Assembly (NCBI GenBank): GCA_028290305.1
Contig: JAQGKC010000417.1
Span: 1 to 47,450, forward strand
DNA: 47,450 nucleotides
From: Bradyrhizobium sp.
GTDB taxonomy: Bacteria > Pseudomonadota > Alphaproteobacteria > Rhizobiales > Xanthobacteraceae
Reading direction: 5' to 3'
Below, piece after piece: positions 41,300 through 47,450 of this stretch. The position numbers and the translations under genes were made by a program. The notes beneath the pieces were generated by a model. It saw nothing but the letters and a program-made list of their open reading frames with translations. It was not told the DNA's origin and ran no database searches. Every line of letters starts with the position of its first letter. Position 1 is the stretch's first letter.

Positions 41300-42310
41300 A
41301 TGGCGACGAGCTACGCTGGCGCCGTTCGCACCGGGACAATGGCTGCTGCGCGGCTACACCGATCGCTGGAGCTGCGTAATAACATCCAGCGACGTGGCGG
41401 CAATGTCGATGTTTTTGGGGCAATTCAGGCCGTTGATTTGCCGCTGCTACTTCGACCACTGCAAGGACTTCTCGGAGCTTATCTGAGCGAACCTGTACCG
41501 GGCGTCCTCGTGACGACGCAACGGCCCATGAGCATCCAGCGTTTCACAGCAGCCCACGAGCTTGGTCATTTCGCGCTCCGGCACGAGCCTAGCCTTGATG
41601 ATGAAAGCATTCTTCGTCGCATGCCCATGGCAAGCCAGCAGGGGGATAATTTCCAGGAGGTGGAAGCAGACGCCTTCGCTGTTGCGTTCATGCTTCCGCG
41701 CTGGCTAATCGGATGGCACTCGGAACGCCAAGGCTGGACCGTAGACGACTTTCGGCGCCCCAGCACAGTATATCAACTCTCTTTGCGAATTGGCGCAAGC
41801 TACGAGGCGACATGCTGGACGCTTGCGCGAAACCAGCTCATCACATCAGCTCAAGCCCGGGAACTGCTTCAGCTACGACCGCGCGAACTCAAGGTCGGGT
41901 TACTCGAAGGTTACAAGCCGCAGGACTATCGCGGCGACGTCTGGCTTTTAACGGAGCGAGACGCTGGAACCCGCATCGATGGCAGTCGCAATGATCTGTT
42001 TGTTCTGCGGCTTGAGGAGCACAGCGGCGGCGGCTACTTGTGGGACATTGATCAACTTAAGGGCAGCGGATTTGGTGTCGTCCGCGATGAGCTTGAAGCA
42101 GTCGACGGCGAAGGTGTTGGGGGACCAGTCATCCGCCGCGTGACTGCTGCTCCTATGGAAACGCATCGTGGCCGCATGTCCTTGGAGGAGCGGCGTCCCT
42201 GGGATCCCGAGCCACCGCTCAGAACACTTGACGTCGATTTCGATTTCACCGGTCCTGAAGAAGAAGGTCTTTCTCGTGCTGAGAGAAGAGTCCTCCTCGA
42301 GGCCGCATGA
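41300..42310 (+). CDS. ImmA/IrrE-family metallopeptidase
   Basis: A 336-aa protein of the ImmA/IrrE family (COG2856). The zinc motif HELGH is at residues 86-90 (FTAAHELGHFALRHE), and the third ligand region EVEADAFAVAFMLP is near 121-134. Family members cleave repressors (ImmA on ImmR) or DdrO in Deinococcus. It starts three bases after the repressor gene. The C-terminal 130 residues, after about residue 200, are a beta-rich extension (GVVRDELEAV, PVIRRVTAAP, LDVDFDFTGPEEEGLS) not usual in ImmA; they may sense the trigger. It overlaps the next gene by ATGA. Confidence 0.88.
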   Translation: MATSYAGAVRTGTMAAARLHRSLELRNNIQRRGGNVDVFGAIQAVDLPLLLRPLQGLLGAYLSEPVPGVLVTTQRPMSIQRFTAAHELGHFALRHEPSLDDESILRRMPMASQQGDNFQEVEADAFAVAFMLPRWLIGWHSERQGWTVDDFRRPSTVYQLSLRIGASYEATCWTLARNQLITSAQARELLQLRPRELKVGLLEGYKPQDYRGDVWLLTERDAGTRIDGSRNDLFVLRLEEHSGGGYLWDIDQLKGSGFGVVRDELEAVDGEGVGGPVIRRVTAAPMETHRGRMSLEERRPWDPEPPLRTLDVDFDFTGPEEEGLSRAERRVLLEAA

Positions 42311-42993
42311 GTGCGATAGCTGTGTCTGTTGATTTGCGTTCGATGTTTGGCCCTCCACGAAATCAAGGCTCAAGGCCGACGTGCATGGCTTTTGCCGCCA
42401 GCGACGCGCACGCAGCTTTGCGCCAAGGGTGGGTGCCGCTGTCTTGCGAGTACGCCTTCTATCATGCGCAGAAGCGCTCAAATCGACCGCCAAGCAAAGG
42501 TGCACTGTTATCGGCGATGTTGGACACACTTGGTCAAGATGGGCAACCGCAGGAGGAAGGATGGCCTTACCTGTCAGCCACGCCGAGTGATACGGCGTCT
42601 TGGACTCCGCCGAACCCGGTGGGGCCGTTGTTTGGACGAACCGGAAAAAAATCGGGCCATGACTTCGATCGGATTGTTGAAGACCTCGATCGAGGTCGTC
42701 CCGTGATCATTTTGACAATGCTGTCGCGAGCATTCTTCATGCCGTCAGCTGACGCGGTGGTTCATCCGGCACCAAATGAAGCGCCAGAGCCTAAACGCCG
42801 TCACGCCGTAATCGCAGTAGGGCATGGCACGGTAGACCGTCATCGAGCGATCCTTATCCGCAATAGCTGGGGTTCTCGCTGGGGAGATGGCGGCTACGGT
42901 TGGTTGACGGAATCTTTCCTGGCGTCACACACATTCGCTGCAGCTGCCTTAATGGAGGAAGTCGATGTATCTGCCCGTTCCGCCGCAGCGTGA
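42307..42993 (+). CDS. papain-like (C1 family) cysteine protease
   Basis: A 228-aa protease. The catalytic set is complete: oxyanion Gln20 and Cys26 in RNQGSRPTCMAFA, His166 in RRHAVIAVGHG, and Asn186 in LIRNSWGSRWGDGGYGWL. No signal peptide is seen, so it should act in the cytoplasm, which is uncommon for bacterial C1 enzymes. It overlaps the ImmA-like gene by ATGA and the TS-like gene by 29 bases, so the proteins are made together. A protease effector or processor role is inferred. Confidence 0.88.
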   Translation: MSAIAVSVDLRSMFGPPRNQGSRPTCMAFAASDAHAALRQGWVPLSCEYAFYHAQKRSNRPPSKGALLSAMLDTLGQDGQPQEEGWPYLSATPSDTASWTPPNPVGPLFGRTGKKSGHDFDRIVEDLDRGRPVIILTMLSRAFFMPSADAVVHPAPNEAPEPKRRHAVIAVGHGTVDRHRAILIRNSWGSRWGDGGYGWLTESFLASHTFAAAALMEEVDVSARSAAA

Positions 42994-43738
42994 CTGCGCA
43001 AGCGCTTGGCGTGAAGCCGTCCGTGCGGTCGACGCACAAGCTGGCCATTCGGCCTATAACGTCATCCTCGACATTGCTGACCCTACGCTCGATGCGACGC
43101 GACGAAATCCCCGGATAGCTATTGTCGACGATTTCTTGAATGGTTTTGATAAGTCAATCGAGACGGTTGCTAACACGATTATGCCGGCAGGTCTTTACCA
43201 CCGCTACGGAGCGCCAGCCTTCTTTGATGTGTTTCACGATAAGGTGCTTGGTAAAGTGCGCAGGAATGCTAGGTGGTCGGGCTATTACTTCGAGCGAATG
43301 ACGCGCGTTCCAGTTTCGGGCGGCGAGCCGATCAATCAGCTTTGGGAAATCGTCGAGCGCATCCGCAACGAGAATGTGCGGGCTCTGAACAAGTTCGAAC
43401 TGTCCGTATTTGATCCGGCGCGCGACGTTGATGAATCCCCCTATGGCGGCCAATGCCTCAGTTTTTTGAGCTTCAAGCTTGTTCGAGGTACAACAAAAAC
43501 CCTTTCGCTCACTGCGATGTACCGCAATCATTTCTACATCGAGAAGCTGCTTGGCAATCTCATTGGCCTGGGCCGATTGATGGCCTTCGTCGCGCATGAG
43601 AGTGGCGTCTCTGTGGGGCCTTTAACAGTAGTGTCCACTCACGCGGAAATTGATCAGCCTGGTGGTGCACGACGTTCTGACATTGGAACGCTAATTACCA
43701 AATTCGATCAGGCCGAAACGACGCCCGTGGCTGCTTGA
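42965..43738 (+). CDS. thymidylate-synthase-like protein with altered catalytic loop
   Basis: A 257-aa protein. Its C-terminal half fits the thymidylate synthase fold: YGGQCLSFLSFKL (Cys164 in the place of the catalytic PPCH Cys), LSLTAMYRNHF (Arg187, phosphate-binding Arg of yqRS), GNLIGLGRLMAFVAHESGVSVGPL (Asn198) and STHAEI (His226, the haHiY strand). The PPCH motif is changed to GQCL, and the folate-binding C-terminus is different. It may modify or bind a dUMP-like substrate rather than act as a housekeeping ThyA. It overlaps the protease gene by 29 bases and faces the UDG-like gene, overlapping it by 31. Confidence 0.7.
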   Translation: MYLPVPPQRDCASAWREAVRAVDAQAGHSAYNVILDIADPTLDATRRNPRIAIVDDFLNGFDKSIETVANTIMPAGLYHRYGAPAFFDVFHDKVLGKVRRNARWSGYYFERMTRVPVSGGEPINQLWEIVERIRNENVRALNKFELSVFDPARDVDESPYGGQCLSFLSFKLVRGTTKTLSLTAMYRNHFYIEKLLGNLIGLGRLMAFVAHESGVSVGPLTVVSTHAEIDQPGGARRSDIGTLITKFDQAETTPVAA

Positions 43739-44418
43739 TCGCCGCAGAGCGGCAGTTCAAGCGTCAACGGCTCATTGCGTACTCGAGTCTTGCCGTAGAT
43801 GTCGAGAATGCCGGCGATGAACTCGGCTTGTCCTCCATAGCTCGGATGCCGCACCATTTGAATTGGTATCCCAACGCCCGCAAGAGCCAGACCGGCATCG
43901 CGCCCGATCGCCACGATCCGCTTGGGCCGGATCATCGCAATGAGTGCGAGGAGTATCGGCCACGTTGCATCTCTCTCTTTACGGGTGTGGCAGCGATTGG
44001 AGAATGGATCCTCCGCCTCGTGGGGGTGGAAAGGAAAGACATTCCAGAGTACCGCCGGCTCGCCAATCTGGGAGAGGACGCTCCAAACGATAGCAGCCGT
44101 GCGCTCAGCGACGAGGGGACCGCGCGTGGCACGGTTCAGTGAAACTCCACCAAGGAGCGCGCCAGCGCATTCAAGGTGTATCTCATCAGTAAGCGGAATA
44201 CCCGTTCGACGCCCGCCGCGGTACCCGAGGTCACGCGCAATCCAAATTGTATTGACCCGCGATTCGATCGCTGCTTCCAGAAACCGCACGAGATTGCGTT
44301 TGCGCAGCCTTGCTGCATCTGGACGGTCGTGAACCGGACAACAGTCACCATAAGGATTGAAAACTGTAGGCAGATGCATATCGGCCAACGCAGCAGCGAA
44401 AAGCTTGGGTGTTTTCAA
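43708..44418 (-). CDS. uracil-DNA-glycosylase-superfamily protein
   Basis: A 236-aa protein of the UDG fold. Motifs are FNPYGDCCPVHD (residues 20-31, the water-activating loop region), LGYRGGRRTGIPLTDE, LWNVFPFHPHE (124-134) and VRHPSYGG (189-196, the minor-groove His loop), the form of a bacterial UDG-like group I recall from annotated genomes. The UDG family removes uracil or modified bases from DNA. It is the second gene of a - strand operon, overlapping the MazG-like gene by ATGA. Confidence 0.8.
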   Translation of the reverse strand: MKTPKLFAAALADMHLPTVFNPYGDCCPVHDRPDAARLRKRNLVRFLEAAIESRVNTIWIARDLGYRGGRRTGIPLTDEIHLECAGALLGGVSLNRATRGPLVAERTAAIVWSVLSQIGEPAVLWNVFPFHPHEAEDPFSNRCHTRKERDATWPILLALIAMIRPKRIVAIGRDAGLALAGVGIPIQMVRHPSYGGQAEFIAGILDIYGKTRVRNEPLTLELPLCGDQAATGVVSA

Positions 44419-45560
44419 GGTAACTTCTCGATCGCCAAGGTGTGATTGTTCATATCGATATGGACTCGGCCGCGACGGTGTTGGCGCAAAAATCGGAACG
44501 CAGCATAGCCCTCAAGGATTGCCTCTTCCCAAAGCCACAGGGGGCAGCGTTCCACCTCGTAGCCAGCGACGAATTGGCGGACGTGCTTCAAAAGATCGAA
44601 CGGTAAGTCGCCATGATTCATATCCTCAAACAAGCGCAGATCTACCGCCTGCCCGAAGATCCATGTTGTGACCCCCTCTTCGATCAGGGTGGCCCGTGCC
44701 CCGTCCTGCGCTTCGTCTATTTTCGGAGCACTCTTTCGCTTTAGGCGAAACAACGACCGAATCACGGGCGACCAGCCCAACACCGCGACGTAAGCATAAT
44801 GAAACACGTCATGAAAGCGATAGTCGTCTGCCGTCATTGCATTGTCGGTCAATCGATCACCAATGTTGATTCCGTTGCAACGCTGAAAAACATAAGTCTT
44901 GCCTCGTACGTCACGCTCGAAGACGTCGACGAAAAGGTCGCGTGGTAACTGCTCCTCAGGTTCTGCATCTGCATCGAGCACAGCTGGGTATATGCGCTCC
45001 CGCGGCCATCGATCAAAAATCTTGGATAGGTTCTTGACCGCAGCTGCCTCCAAGGTGACGCCCGCTTCATTAGCAGCTTGAATCAGCGTCCGCATAATAG
45101 GGATTAGTCGACCTGCGAGCGCGGGTTGGTTGTCGTTTAAGCGGCCGGCTTCCTGGTCGATGATCAGGAGGCCGACACCACCGGCAAGTTGAAGTAAAGT
45201 CTGTTCGAAGGCTGCGCTTGGATTGGCGGAGCGCGACATTATGGCGGGCTGCAACGATGCGAACGAGAAAGCGCCTTCACCCACACTTCTCGCGACAACA
45301 TCGTTCAGCGTGAGACCGCCTCGTGCGGCTACCACCGTTAGATACCAGAGTACATCCCCAAGTTCTTCGACGACAGCGCCGGCATATCCCAAGTAAGAGG
45401 TACGATCCCGTTGCTTCTTCTTGACTTCACTAAGGAGGCTCCCGGTTTCGCCGAAAAGACCGAGGAGGGGAAATGTCAGGGACCCGCTATCGCTACGTTG
45501 ATCTGTGGTCAATGCCTGTGCGGCATAGCTCTCGATCGTGAGCGGTGAAAAATCATCCAT
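44415..45560 (-). CDS. MazG-type nucleoside triphosphate pyrophosphohydrolase with C-terminal extension
   Basis: A 381-aa protein. ATG 45560 is chosen (GGGGGAGAC upstream; longer reading to 45635 lacks a site). Residues 32-75 are the MazG-like core: LGLFGETGSLLSEVKKK (Glu38, Glu45) and VVEELGDVLWYL (Glu65, Glu66, Asp69, the E..D metal site). MazG enzymes hydrolyse NTPs or dNTPs. Residues about 225-380 are a separate domain (DDYRFHDVFHYAYVAVLGWSPVIRSLFRLKRKSAPK, LIEEGVTTWIFGQA, LWEEAILEGYAAFRFLRQH) with conserved His and Glu, which may bind nucleic acid or metal. Its stop overlaps the UDG-like ATG. Confidence 0.8.
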   Translation of the reverse strand: MDDFSPLTIESYAAQALTTDQRSDSGSLTFPLLGLFGETGSLLSEVKKKQRDRTSYLGYAGAVVEELGDVLWYLTVVAARGGLTLNDVVARSVGEGAFSFASLQPAIMSRSANPSAAFEQTLLQLAGGVGLLIIDQEAGRLNDNQPALAGRLIPIMRTLIQAANEAGVTLEAAAVKNLSKIFDRWPRERIYPAVLDADAEPEEQLPRDLFVDVFERDVRGKTYVFQRCNGINIGDRLTDNAMTADDYRFHDVFHYAYVAVLGWSPVIRSLFRLKRKSAPKIDEAQDGARATLIEEGVTTWIFGQAVDLRLFEDMNHGDLPFDLLKHVRQFVAGYEVERCPLWLWEEAILEGYAAFRFLRQHRRGRVHIDMNNHTLAIEKLP

Positions 45561-45594
45561 CGTGGTGTCTCCCCCAAGCCATGTACGCTTTGCG

Positions 45595-45605
45595 TGCAGT
45601 ATAGC
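45595..45605 (-). promoter_or_regulatory. extended -10 promoter of the MazG-UDG operon
   Basis: On the - strand TGCTATACT (plus positions 45598-45606) is an extended -10, about 40 bases ahead of the MazG-like start. No clear -35 is seen. Confidence 0.4.
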
Positions 45606-45710
45606 ATTGTGATCCACTCTTGGTAGCAAGAACAATGAAGCGCCGAAGCGCGCCAGGGAAGAGTAAACGACTAGTGACGCTTGTCAGGTCTCACTGCGGG
45701 TGAGAACTGA

Positions 45711-45983
45711 TCACCTGAACGCCTTGCAGGCGTCGCCGCTCTGGAACGTGCCGGACGGGCAGGGACGCCCCTCGATCTTTGGGTAGGCGCGAGGGGTGTC
45801 GGTGTGCAGCGCTTCGCACTTGTCGCCCTTGCCGACGTAGCCGGTGGGGCAGGAGCCCGTGCGCTGGATGCGCTCTCGGCCGTCGCGGGTCGGTGTTGGG
45901 TAGGGGCTCTCGGCGACGACCGGTGCGGTCACCACCGCGAGGATCAGGGCTGTTATAAGCGTGCGCCAACTCTGCATGGTCAT
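45711..45983 (-). CDS. small secreted Cys-rich protein (90 aa)
   Basis: A 90-aa protein. ATG 45983 follows GGAGAA by five bases; an ATG at 45995 is the alternative. The N-terminus is a signal peptide (MTMQSWRTLITALILAVVTAPVVAES). The mature part has two copies of a Cys motif: GSCPTGYVGKGDKCEAL and GRPCPSGTFQSGDACKAF, a small disulfide-linked repeat seen in rhizobial secreted proteins. It is probably periplasmic. The gene is at the right edge of the prophage; host or phage origin is open. Confidence 0.6.
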   Translation of the reverse strand: MTMQSWRTLITALILAVVTAPVVAESPYPTPTRDGRERIQRTGSCPTGYVGKGDKCEALHTDTPRAYPKIEGRPCPSGTFQSGDACKAFR

Positions 45984-46034
45984 TGTCTTCTCCATGGTGT
46001 AGGCCAATAAATCTGGGGAAGGCGGGTTTCTTCG

Positions 46035-46061
46035 CGTACCAGTTTCGTACCAGAAACGTAC
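46035..46061. repeat. 11-bp tandem repeat CGTACCAG(TTT/AAA)
   Basis: CGTAC starts at 46035, 46046 and 46057, exactly 11 bases apart, with CAG and TTT/AAA between. It lies 52 bases upstream of the small secreted gene and at the prophage-host edge. It could be an integration arm site, or an operator of the adjacent gene. Confidence 0.5.
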
Positions 46062-46231
46062 AAAAAAGGAGGGAACGAGATGCGAACAGCCGACATCAGA
46101 TGCATTGAAATTGCTGCAGAAAAATCTGACGACGTAAACCCGCCGTATTCGGCGTGTTAACCGGTTGCCCTGTGGGTGGCTCATAGATTGTAGAATGGCG
46201 TCAGCCCGATTCGCCTTTTAAAGCGCGCGAG

Positions 46232-47227
46232 ATGTTTCGAACCATTGTCCTGACGGGATTTGCGGCCTTCCTGGCCGCCACAACGATCTCGCTTGCGCCG
46301 CCGGCGCACGCGCAGATCGGCAATATCTTTTCCGATCCCGCGCCGCGCCCGCCCGGCAGCATTCCGCGCGGTCAGCAGCAACAGCAGCCCGACGACGAAG
46401 AAGACGTGCCGGAACTGCCGCAGGGCCGCCTGCTGCCGACGCCCAATCGTCCGCTGCCAGGGCAGGGCGTACCTCCGCCGGGAGCCGTGCAATCGCAACC
46501 ATTGGCACCGCCGCCCGGCACGACCGTCGTTCCGCAGAATACCCAGCCTGGCATTGCCGTAACGCCGCCGCAGCCCGGCCAGGGCGTCGCGGTCGCGCCG
46601 CCGTCTTCCAATCCGCTGCCGGGATTACCGCCGGGGCAACGCCAGCCCAAGGGCGTACCGCAGACGCCGGCCACGCTGCAGCCCGGCGACGAAGTCGTCA
46701 CCGAACCGCCGGCGCAGAAAATCGTCAACAAGAAGGCGAGTTTTTCCGGCCTCGATAAGATCACCGGGCGCATCATTAACTTCGATGAGGATATCGGCGA
46801 GACCGTCCAGTTCGGCGCGCTGCGCGTCAAGACCGACGCCTGCTACACGCGTCCGGCCACCGAAGCCGCCAATACCGACGCCTTTGTCGAGGTCGACGAG
46901 ATCACGCTGCAAGGCGAGGTGAAGCGGATTTTTTCGGGCTGGATGTATGCGGCAAGCCCGGGCCTGCATGGCGTCGAGCACCCGATCTACGACATCTGGC
47001 TGACCGACTGCAAAGCTCCTGATGCCACCGTCGTCAGCGCGCAGCCCGATCCGCCGAAAACTGCCACGCCGGCACCGCCACCGCCGGCGCAGAAGCGCGC
47101 TCCGTCCAAACAGGTTGCGCCGCGCCCGCCGACAGCCCTGCCGCAGCAGCAGACGCAACAGCAGCCACCGCCGCCACCACCGCAGCAACGGCCCGGGGGG
47201 TTGTTCGGTGGCCTTTTCGGGAACTAG
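46232..47227 (+). CDS. DUF2155 periplasmic protein (host)
   Basis: A 331-aa exported protein. Signal peptide MFRTIVLTGFAAFLAATTISLAPPAHA, then a long Pro/Gln-rich linker (residues about 35-155), then the DUF2155 domain: ASFSGLDKITGRIINFDEDIGETVQFGALRVKTDACYTRP, FVEVDEI, RIFSGWMYAASPGLHGVEHPIYDIWLTDCK. The C-terminus is again Pro/Gln-rich and ends in GGLFGGLFGN. DUF2155 proteins are alphaproteobacterial and of unknown function. It faces aat across a 41-base gap, a pairing I recall from Hyphomicrobiales. No promoter is clear in the 47 bases upstream. Confidence 0.9.
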   Translation: MFRTIVLTGFAAFLAATTISLAPPAHAQIGNIFSDPAPRPPGSIPRGQQQQQPDDEEDVPELPQGRLLPTPNRPLPGQGVPPPGAVQSQPLAPPPGTTVVPQNTQPGIAVTPPQPGQGVAVAPPSSNPLPGLPPGQRQPKGVPQTPATLQPGDEVVTEPPAQKIVNKKASFSGLDKITGRIINFDEDIGETVQFGALRVKTDACYTRPATEAANTDAFVEVDEITLQGEVKRIFSGWMYAASPGLHGVEHPIYDIWLTDCKAPDATVVSAQPDPPKTATPAPPPPAQKRAPSKQVAPRPPTALPQQQTQQQPPPPPPQQRPGGLFGGLFGN

Positions 47228-47268
47228 AGCTGGACTTGTCCTGACGCAGGCTTCCGCTCGAAAGTGCT

Positions 47269-47450
47269 CTAACCGCGCTCCGCGATAATCCTGAGCGCTT
47301 CCGCGCCGCTCACGGGCCGATCGACCGGCAATTTGCGGAAATCCGCCTCGCCTTTGAGCGCCCTGTCGAGCAGGGCGGTATAGCGCCGCCGCGAAATCTC
47401 GACCGCGCCAAAGCTGCGCAGATGCTCGGTGACATATTGCGTGTCGAGCA
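47269..47450 (-). CDS. aat: leucyl/phenylalanyl-tRNA--protein transferase, partial (3' end)
   Basis: The - strand frame ends at 47269 (TAG) and its 5' part is outside the window. The visible 59 residues read [31 protein letters not shown], the C-terminal signature of Aat: D.Q..TEHL.S.GA.E..R..Y. Aat adds Leu or Phe to N-terminal Arg or Lys of proteins for ClpS-dependent degradation. It is a host housekeeping gene and marks the end of the prophage region. Confidence 0.9.
   Translation of the reverse strand, partial: LDTQYVTEHLRSFGAVEISRRRYTALLDRALKGEADFRKLPVDRPVSGAEALRIIAERG

Larger units (their letters stand above)
1..45690. mobile_element. Mu/P2-like contractile-tailed prophage with two cargo modules (left end outside window)
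   Basis: The window opens inside a phage tail operon and keeps phage-type genes on both strands until about 45.6 kb. Seen: a full contractile tail set (spike, gp25-like, gpJ, gpI, sheath, tube, chaperone, tape measure, gpU, gpX, gpD), a lysis set, and phage nucleotide genes (dNMP kinase, dCMP deaminase, MT-A70 methylase) on both sides of a defence operon. The right edge is inferred from the appearance of DUF2155 and aat, which look like host genes. No integrase, terminase, portal or capsid gene is present, so the left part lies outside. The exact right boundary and attachment core are not determined. Confidence 0.75.

Noticed and set aside
1..47450. CRISPR array, tRNA, rRNA, integrase or transposase
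   Set aside because: I looked and saw no spaced repeats, cloverleaf sequence or recombinase motifs.

Overview
The window is almost entirely one contractile-tailed (myovirus-type, Mu/P2-like) prophage carrying two large cargo modules, followed at the right edge by host chromosome. The host is probably an alphaproteobacterium of the Hyphomicrobiales (Rhizobium/Mesorhizobium-type). The basis is the DUF2155 periplasmic gene facing the 3' end of aat, a pairing I recall from that order, plus the high-GC coding style. No integrase, portal, terminase, capsid gene, tRNA or CRISPR array is visible, so the head genes and probably the integrase lie left of position 1.

Region 1 (1-21,080, all + strand) is the tail and lysis region. 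It runs Mu gp36-like (partial), gpG/gpS-like morphogenesis protein, Mu gp37-like, gpV spike, a small protein, gp25-like (gpW), gpJ, gpI, a large fibre-like protein, a small protein, a tail-collar fibre, a Cys-rich protein, a DUF4376-like fibre-assembly protein, a beta-sandwich protein, sheath, tube, tail assembly chaperone with a T TTT TTA -1 frameshift site, tape measure (with an apparent 1-nt frameshift), gpU, gpX, gpD, muramidase endolysin, overlapping spanins and a small membrane protein. Five hairpin terminators cut this region into sub-operons.

Region 2 (21,100-24,197, +) holds phage DNA-metabolism genes: a metallophosphoesterase, a dNMP kinase and a DUF7220-like membrane protein. Region 4 (35,575-38,600, - strand) holds more: a repeat protein, dCMP deaminase, a Cys-rich protein, a 32-aa peptide, an MT-A70 methylase, a 93-aa protein and a secreted CHAP-like hydrolase. 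Four of these transcription units share a 16-bp element ending AATGCAAAT, which suggests one early-gene regulon.

Region 3 (24,400-35,440, +) sits between these two phage blocks. It is a DISARM-related defence operon: an XRE-headed SNF2 helicase with a C-terminal DUF3883-type domain (DrmD-like), a DUF1156 methyltransferase, a DUF499 ATPase and a cyclotransferase-fold-like small protein. It lacks drmA, drmB and drmC.

Region 5 (38,800-40,440) has two paralogous 'YIAKSLDGEP' proteins, one fused to a KdpD-type membrane domain, and a frameshifted DUF4326-SLOG gene. Region 6 (40,500-45,600) is the most unusual part. A + strand operon encodes an acyl-carrier-like protein, an XRE repressor, an ImmA/IrrE metalloprotease, a papain-like protease and a thymidylate-synthase-like protein. 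It converges on a - strand operon encoding a MazG-type pyrophosphohydrolase and a uracil-DNA-glycosylase-family protein. I know of no described system with this composition; a nucleotide- or base-targeting, protease-switched defence module is my inference. Region 7 (45,700-47,450) is a small secreted protein, DUF2155 and aat, i.e. the host flank.
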